From Chloroflexota bacterium (GTDB lineage: Bacteria; Cyanobacteriota; Vampirovibrionia; Obscuribacterales; Obscuribacteraceae): a stretch of 9,292 nucleotides of DNA. A program made the position numbers and the translations under genes. Each line of letters opens with the position of its first letter. The first letter of the stretch is position 1. The notes under the pieces are model-generated. The model searched no databases. It was not told the origin of the DNA and saw only the letters and a program-made list of their open reading frames with translations. The stretch is from positions 1 through 9,292 of the forward strand of contig SBAT01000403.1 of assembly GCA_005240105.1 (NCBI GenBank). The letters run 5' to 3'. Positions 5,228 through 9,292 of this stretch are shown in pieces.

Positions 5228-5899
5228 ATGGCAAGATTTTCTATAGCGGAATCACTTGAGGTTGGCTGGGACCTAGCGAAGAATAATTTCGTTCTGTTGC
5301 TTGGCGGATTGGTTATGACCATGGTGGCTGGTTGCGTTCCACTGGGTTTCATGATGGTTATCAGCAACGTCATCGGTGCAGAGTCTACTGTCTCTCAGAT
5401 TTTTATGTCCGTTGGTCTCTTGGGCGCTGTTGTTGCTGCTTCAGGACTAGCGATGGGTCTACTGAAGATATGCCTTGATTTGGTTGATAAACGCCCAACC
5501 GACTTTAACCAGATGTTCAACTATTTCCCATTGACTTTTAGTGTGCTCGTTGCTTTTCTGATTTTCCATATTGCTGTGCAAATAGGTACGTTTCTCCTAG
5601 TTGTGCCGGGCATCATTGTCGCTATCAAACTCAAATTCTTCCCTTATTTCATTGTCGAAGACGGCTGCGGTCCAATTGAAGCTTTGCAGAAGAGTTGGGA
5701 TTTAACAAAGGGTGTGAAGTGGCAATTGTTCCTTTTTGATCTTGTTTTGTTTTTGATGAATTTCGTCGGCACTTTGTGCTTTGGCGTTGGTGTATTTGTC
5801 ACAATGGTAATTTCTCTTGGTGCTGTAGCATTTGTCTTCCGCAAGCTTCAGGGAAAGTCTGAGACTGTTTTGCCTGAGACTCCCTCTCCTATAAGCTAA
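5228..5899 (+). CDS. Integral membrane protein, DUF975 / glycerophosphodiesterase-membrane-domain-like
   Basis: The 223-residue product starts MARFSIAESLEVGWDLAKNN, a cytosolic amphipathic segment. Hydrophobic regions follow at about 22-48, 57-82, 103-134 (probably two spans) and 164-205 (probably two spans). A loop with PGIIVAIKLKFFPY at 127-140, then IVEDG and ALQKSWDLTKG at 152-162, is characteristic of a broad group of small membrane proteins (DUF975, YciC-like, and the membrane domain of some glycerophosphoryl diester phosphodiesterases). No phosphodiesterase catalytic domain is present, so enzymatic activity is not claimed. The ATG at 5228 is chosen because GAGGGG lies directly upstream; the earlier TTG at 5204 would add eight residues. 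A TAAAAT at 5195-5200 could be its -10 box, but its -35 match is poor and would overlap the copy B palindrome. Confidence 0.75.
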   Translation: MARFSIAESLEVGWDLAKNNFVLLLGGLVMTMVAGCVPLGFMMVISNVIGAESTVSQIFMSVGLLGAVVAASGLAMGLLKICLDLVDKRPTDFNQMFNYFPLTFSVLVAFLIFHIAVQIGTFLLVVPGIIVAIKLKFFPYFIVEDGCGPIEALQKSWDLTKGVKWQLFLFDLVLFLMNFVGTLCFGVGVFVTMVISLGAVAFVFRKLQGKSETVLPETPSPIS

Positions 5900-5992
5900 A
5901 TATTTTTGCCGTGATGGGGGATCTTACGATTGCCACCTTATAGGCTGAGGACTAAGCTCTAGCTTGATTTTGGCTTGGTGAGTTTTACCTAT

Positions 5993-6982
5993 ATGCCTGC
6001 TTTTGACTCTGATGGTGCTTTGATTGCCGATTCCGGCAACAACAGCTCAGTAGGAATTGATGCGAGTCGCTGGCTTGAACCAATTCCGCACCTGTTAGCA
6101 CAGAACCTAGAATCCACCGATAAGCCGCAAGAGACACAGAAGAAAGTGGATGCCTGGCAGCCGGACAAGATATTCCTTGGCATCGATGTTACCGGTAGCA
6201 TGAATGAGCAACCTCTTGCAGGGATGTCTCAGTTTAGTGCCAACTGTGCCGGTGACAAGGAAGCAACAGTAAGCAGCATGACTGTTGATTCAAGATCGAA
6301 ACTTGAACAATTGAAGGATGTGCTGGCTACCTTTGTTAGTGGACTTGACGATGTTAAGGCGTGTAGCGGTCGCATCTTCGGACTGTCGGTAGATCCGACA
6401 ACACATGAAGCTTTTCTAGATCCGAGCAAGAAAAACAGTGAACAAACAGGACTGCTGTTTGGACAAGGGGAGGAAGTATTGGGACGCAAACAGATAGTTG
6501 AGCGAATCAAGAAACTTCAGCCGAATGGCCCGGCAACAGCAGTAGCCAACGCCATTGACCAATGCCGACTTGACGCGGAAAAAAGCGGTAGTCAAAGACC
6601 TCTCTTGGTTCTTTGGAGCGATGGTCAAGAAAACTGTGGTGGTAACGTGTGCGAGGAAATAGAGAAATTTGCCAACGAATTCAAGGGCGGTCGTATTGTT
6701 GTTTTTGGATTGGACCCGACAGTTAAAGATCAATTTGATTGCGTGGGATTGCAAGGTTTAGGAAATAGATTTCAGTACGTAGATGCGAGCGATCCCAACA
6801 AGTCCTTGGAAGTACTGGGTAAGATGTCCAAGCAGAATACTCGCGGAGAGCTATTCAACAAAGATACACACGGTAAAGTGCTTCAAGAAGAATTGCGCGG
6901 AAAGGCATTGCCTTTAAAGCCGGACGACGAAGGGTTTTACGGTGAAGTATTCGGCGAGATCATGCGTCGGCGGCAGAAATAA
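5993..6982 (+). CDS. Cytoplasmic von Willebrand factor A (VWA) domain protein
   Basis: A 329-residue protein from the ATG at 5993; TTG at 5975 and GTG at 5978 are alternative starts, and GGTGAG lies 10 nt before the ATG. The VWA domain spans about 58-265. The metal-ion-dependent adhesion site looks complete: DVTGS at 65-69, T182 in NGPATAVANAI, and D210 in LWSDGQE. Such domains bind a divalent metal and a partner protein. No signal peptide or transmembrane segment is seen, so it should act in the cytoplasm. Cysteines are fairly numerous (ANCAG, KACSG, DQCRL, ENCGG, NVCEE, DCVG), which is somewhat unusual. The C-terminal 60 residues are charged and helical. It forms a tight pair with the next gene (12 nt gap), so the two proteins probably work together. 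No MoxR-type ATPase, the usual partner of many bacterial VWA proteins, is visible. Confidence 0.82.
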   Translation: MPAFDSDGALIADSGNNSSVGIDASRWLEPIPHLLAQNLESTDKPQETQKKVDAWQPDKIFLGIDVTGSMNEQPLAGMSQFSANCAGDKEATVSSMTVDSRSKLEQLKDVLATFVSGLDDVKACSGRIFGLSVDPTTHEAFLDPSKKNSEQTGLLFGQGEEVLGRKQIVERIKKLQPNGPATAVANAIDQCRLDAEKSGSQRPLLVLWSDGQENCGGNVCEEIEKFANEFKGGRIVVFGLDPTVKDQFDCVGLQGLGNRFQYVDASDPNKSLEVLGKMSKQNTRGELFNKDTHGKVLQEELRGKALPLKPDDEGFYGEVFGEIMRRRQK

Positions 6983-6994
6983 TAAGGTCGTAAG

Positions 6995-8845
6995 ATGTCC
7001 AGCTTTGAGTTTACTTCAATACCAAAAGAGTTAGAAGAAAGACAGTCTTCTGAGTCTGGACAACTACCTTCAGACTGTTACACCCTAGCTTGGACAAAAG
7101 AGAAGGGAAAGGCACCGGGTCCATTTTACGTAGACCCGATAGTAGTCTATAACCCGAAGACAAAATTCAAGGACAAACCCATAATATTGTTGCCTTGCAA
7201 ACCGCAATTGGATGAGCGGAAAATTGAATTACACATGCTGCCGGTTAATACCAAGCCGGAGCCGAGAAGCGAGCTTTTAAGCGCAGAAGCGCTAACTCTC
7301 TTCGAAACTCATGCAAAAAGAATTCTCGACTGGAGCAAGAATGCCCAGACAATTTTATCTCAACCAAACCCTGATGCCAAAGCGCTAGCCTCATTAGCGT
7401 TTGATTGCACAAAAGGAGAAGTCAGTGAAAACGTTGAAGAACTCAGAAAAAGTATTCTCGGCACAGTTGTACCTCGAAATATGCCTCAGCTGGTTGAACC
7501 CTGGCAGGACGTGAAAGACAATACCAGGCAAGCTGTCAACTCGCTGCCATTAATTGCGCAAGCGTTAGCTGATAAAAAGCAAAGCGAAGCCAACCGCTTA
7601 TTGCAGAGCGTTGTGGATGGACTGAACCAAGCTTTAGGTGACGGCTTTGACAGGGCATCGGCTGTCGCGGATAGGTTGCCGAAGTTACAACGCGGGCAGG
7701 AGATTTCCGTTAACAACGACCTTTCACCGGATGATCAACGAAAGTCCGCTCAAATCAAGATCCTCGGTGCATATCAAACATTGTCGTACTACGTCGGCAA
7801 AATAGAGTCTGAGGTGAGGACCTTAAGCGATCGTCTATATACATATGGAGGAATGGAAGAGAGTGACTGGGATCGTTTGGAAACAAACTATAAAGCCCTT
7901 CAGCGCGACTTGAAAGGACTGAAGAGCGAATTCAATGAAGATACAATGAAAACGCTGGAAGCAAGCAATGAGCTAACAGGCGAACAGAATCATGTGCTTA
8001 CGCAGTTTCGCCAGTCCTTAGGGAGAGCATTGCCTGCTTTGGAGTCTTTGCAGACGACGTCGCCTATCCAAGGTAGAAAATTTACGCCAGTCAATGACGG
8101 GCTGGCTGAACATATGTCGGACATTCAAAGTCTTTGTTGGAAGATTACCGGTAAAGCCGATGAATTGCGGACGGAGCTTGCGTTAAAGAAGGAAATTCCA
8201 ACAGCGCCGGCATGGAAGAGACCGTTGCTGGAACAAAAACTTGTTCTCTGGAAGCAGCTAGATGACCCAGAGAAGAATAGAGCGGTAACAGTCTCTACAA
8301 TTAAAGATCTGGACAATGAGATTCATGCTCGTACACTTGAGGAAACGACTCCAAGTTCATTGAGACCGTTGGTAAATCAATATAATAGCTACGACGAATT
8401 CTCTCGCATAAGTGATGCTATAGACGATATAAGTCGTGATGCGCGAGACGTATTGTTCTTGACCGGCGGATATTATTCTAAAAATGAAATTGTCACTAGG
8501 TTACAAAAAGAATCGACTAGCCTATTGAGCACAATAAGCAATTTTAAAAACAAGGTTAGCAGTGCTGAAAGACAAGCGAAATTGTCTTCTATGATTAATT
8601 CCACTGACCTGATGCCTCAACAAAGTGCGCAATTGAAAGAATTCTACAACAGCGTGCAGTCACTAATTCCGCAGGTCGAGCAGCTGGAAAATGATGTGCG
8701 AATGGGTGCTGGAAAAAACTTCTGGAAATTGAGCAAAGTGGTAAGAGAACAATTGGAAGCAGCACATAGGCTAGGTTTTGAGATTACTCTTGCCGGCTAT
8801 AAGCTACATGGTCAGCTTAACAAAGAGCTGGAAGGTAAGAAGTGA
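6995..8845 (+). CDS. Large helical protein of unknown family, partner of the VWA protein
   Basis: I do not recognise this 616-residue protein. The first 100 residues or so look like a small beta-rich domain (YTLAWTKEKGKAPGPFYVDP, then IILLPCKP and KIELHMLPVN). From about 105 to the end it is almost entirely helical and charged, with many Leu, Lys, Glu and Gln residues and heptad-like stretches, for example around 260-330 (IESEVRTLSDRLYTY, LETNYKALQRDLKGLKSEF) and 520-616. This suggests coiled coils or a helical-repeat rod. There is no signal peptide, membrane segment, Walker motif or obvious catalytic motif. The ATG is preceded by TAAGG with 7 nt spacing and follows the VWA gene by 12 nt. The pairing suggests that the VWA domain binds this protein, or uses it as a scaffold; that is inference. 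Confidence 0.75.
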   Translation: MSSFEFTSIPKELEERQSSESGQLPSDCYTLAWTKEKGKAPGPFYVDPIVVYNPKTKFKDKPIILLPCKPQLDERKIELHMLPVNTKPEPRSELLSAEALTLFETHAKRILDWSKNAQTILSQPNPDAKALASLAFDCTKGEVSENVEELRKSILGTVVPRNMPQLVEPWQDVKDNTRQAVNSLPLIAQALADKKQSEANRLLQSVVDGLNQALGDGFDRASAVADRLPKLQRGQEISVNNDLSPDDQRKSAQIKILGAYQTLSYYVGKIESEVRTLSDRLYTYGGMEESDWDRLETNYKALQRDLKGLKSEFNEDTMKTLEASNELTGEQNHVLTQFRQSLGRALPALESLQTTSPIQGRKFTPVNDGLAEHMSDIQSLCWKITGKADELRTELALKKEIPTAPAWKRPLLEQKLVLWKQLDDPEKNRAVTVSTIKDLDNEIHARTLEETTPSSLRPLVNQYNSYDEFSRISDAIDDISRDARDVLFLTGGYYSKNEIVTRLQKESTSLLSTISNFKNKVSSAERQAKLSSMINSTDLMPQQSAQLKEFYNSVQSLIPQVEQLENDVRMGAGKNFWKLSKVVREQLEAAHRLGFEITLAGYKLHGQLNKELEGKK

Positions 8846-8858
8846 GAAGAACCTAGTT

Positions 8859-8979
8859 CCCTTTGTCATTCCGAGGCTTTAGCCGAGGAATCTGCCGAGA
8901 CGGATCGATGTTCGAGTTGATCAGCTTGTACGTTGCTTACTCGCGGCAGATTCCTCACTGCGTTCGGAATGACAAAGGG
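8859..8979. repeat. Long inverted-repeat element between convergent genes (dispersed palindromic type)
   Basis: The left arm (8859-8897) starts CCCTTTGTCATTCCGA and ends GAGGAATCTGCCG. The right arm (8944-8979) is its reverse complement, with 16 and 13 paired bases separated by a 10-nt versus 7-nt internal loop. The left internal loop is itself a small hairpin (GGCT-TT-AGCC). The arms enclose 46 nt. The 'GTCATTCCGA...GAGGAATCTG' type of palindrome is familiar as a dispersed intergenic repeat in several bacterial groups. The position between two convergent genes suggests it may also act as a two-way terminator or transcript-end stabiliser. No transposase is nearby. Confidence 0.8.
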
Positions 8980-8996
8980 GCACAACATGTAACTAT

Positions 8997-9292
8997 TTAC
9001 GACAAAGCTTCCGGGTCCGGAGCTTCTGACTTAAGCGGCAGGTTGTTGACGATGACATTTATCACGCAAGCAGCAGGCAAGGCAAAAATAATGCCCATTA
9101 TTCCGTCTAGACGTGCTCCGATCATGATGGCAATGAAAATAAGTATCGGGTGTATACCGATAACATTGCCTATGTAGCGTGGTGCCACCACATTATCCTT
9201 CACTTGTTGCATTACGCAAAAGATAATCGTAAGTATCAAACATTCGACCAGCCTGTTGCCTGGGCAGTTGTCCATACCATGCATTAAGACAG
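8997..9292 (-). CDS. AI-2E family transporter (PerM/YhhT-like), C-terminal part only
   Basis: The frame is open to the window edge, so the start lies outside; the ATG at 9284 is probably internal. The visible 98 codons match the conserved C-terminus of AI-2E/PerM-type membrane proteins. A hydrophobic helix (CLILTIIFCVMQQ) is followed by the family hallmark of an asparagine-containing loop, KDNVVAPRYIGNVIGIHPI, and then two hydrophobic stretches (ILIFIAIMIGARLDG and IMGIIFALPAACVINVIVNNL) and a short acidic tail. The family consists of multi-pass inner-membrane proteins of about 350 residues; members have been linked to export of signalling molecules or to ion/proton antiport, so the substrate here is unknown. 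The gene ends 17 nt from the inverted repeat at 8859-8979. Confidence 0.85.
   Translation of the reverse strand, partial: VLMHGMDNCPGNRLVECLILTIIFCVMQQVKDNVVAPRYIGNVIGIHPILIFIAIMIGARLDGIMGIIFALPAACVINVIVNNLPLKSEAPDPEALS

Noticed and set aside
5930..5958. Promoter for the VWA gene (TTGCCA, 17 nt, TAAGCT)
   Set aside because: The -35 matches 5 of 6 but the -10 only 3 of 6, with no second copy to support it. Too weak to list.
6416..6754. Minus-strand open frame of 112 codons
   Set aside because: It lies fully antisense to the VWA gene, whose metal-binding motifs T182 and D210 fall in this stretch, and it has no ribosome binding site or recognisable domain.
8863..9177. Plus-strand open frame of 104 codons
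   Set aside because: It starts inside the inverted repeat and runs antisense to the well-supported AI-2E transporter C-terminus; its protein looks like random translation.

Overview
The window comes from a bacterial chromosome of moderate GC, judged by eye in the mid-40s percent. A lipobox lipoprotein, a signal-peptide protein and a multi-pass membrane protein point to a free-living bacterium, probably diderm. No rRNA, tRNA, phage, transposase or CRISPR sequence is visible. The phylum cannot be fixed from the sequence. The promoters are of the sigma70 type (TTGACA, 17 bp spacer).

Left third (1-3440, minus strand): a DNA-damage-tolerance operon, read right to left. It encodes a YhcG/DUF1016-type PDDEXK nuclease, ImuA (a RecA-like ATPase) and ImuB (a catalytically dead Y-family polymerase relative). 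At the very edge there is probably the first five codons of the next gene, where ImuC/DnaE2 would be expected. The nuclease and imuA are 2 nt apart, and imuA and imuB overlap by 62 nt, so the genes are almost certainly co-expressed. No lexA precedes imuA in the window.

Middle (3441-5227): two related non-coding elements lie about 1.47 kb apart, at 3560-3717 and 5025-5184. Each contains a minus-strand promoter whose 17 bp spacer holds the same palindrome, CATAC-N4-GTATG. Downstream of each promoter is a stretch of about 120 nt that can fold into similar stems, with compensatory base changes between the copies. Copy A is the probable promoter and leader of the nuclease-imuA-imuB operon. Copy B has the same relation to a small lipoprotein gene (4498-4926). 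The palindrome has the geometry of a LexA operator, so these may be SOS boxes of an unfamiliar type. Each copy also sits just upstream of a divergent plus-strand gene: a secreted Tyr/Ser/Gln/Asn-rich protein (3814-4371) and an integral membrane protein (5228-5899). The gap 4372-4497 between convergent genes shows no clear terminator.

Right part (5993-8845, plus strand): a two-gene unit. It encodes a cytoplasmic von Willebrand factor A protein with an intact metal-binding motif, and a large helical protein of unknown family that starts 12 nt later. After it comes a long inverted repeat (8859-8979) that looks like a dispersed palindromic element. The window ends with the C-terminal end of an AI-2E-family (PerM/YhhT-like) membrane transporter on the minus strand, cut by the window edge.
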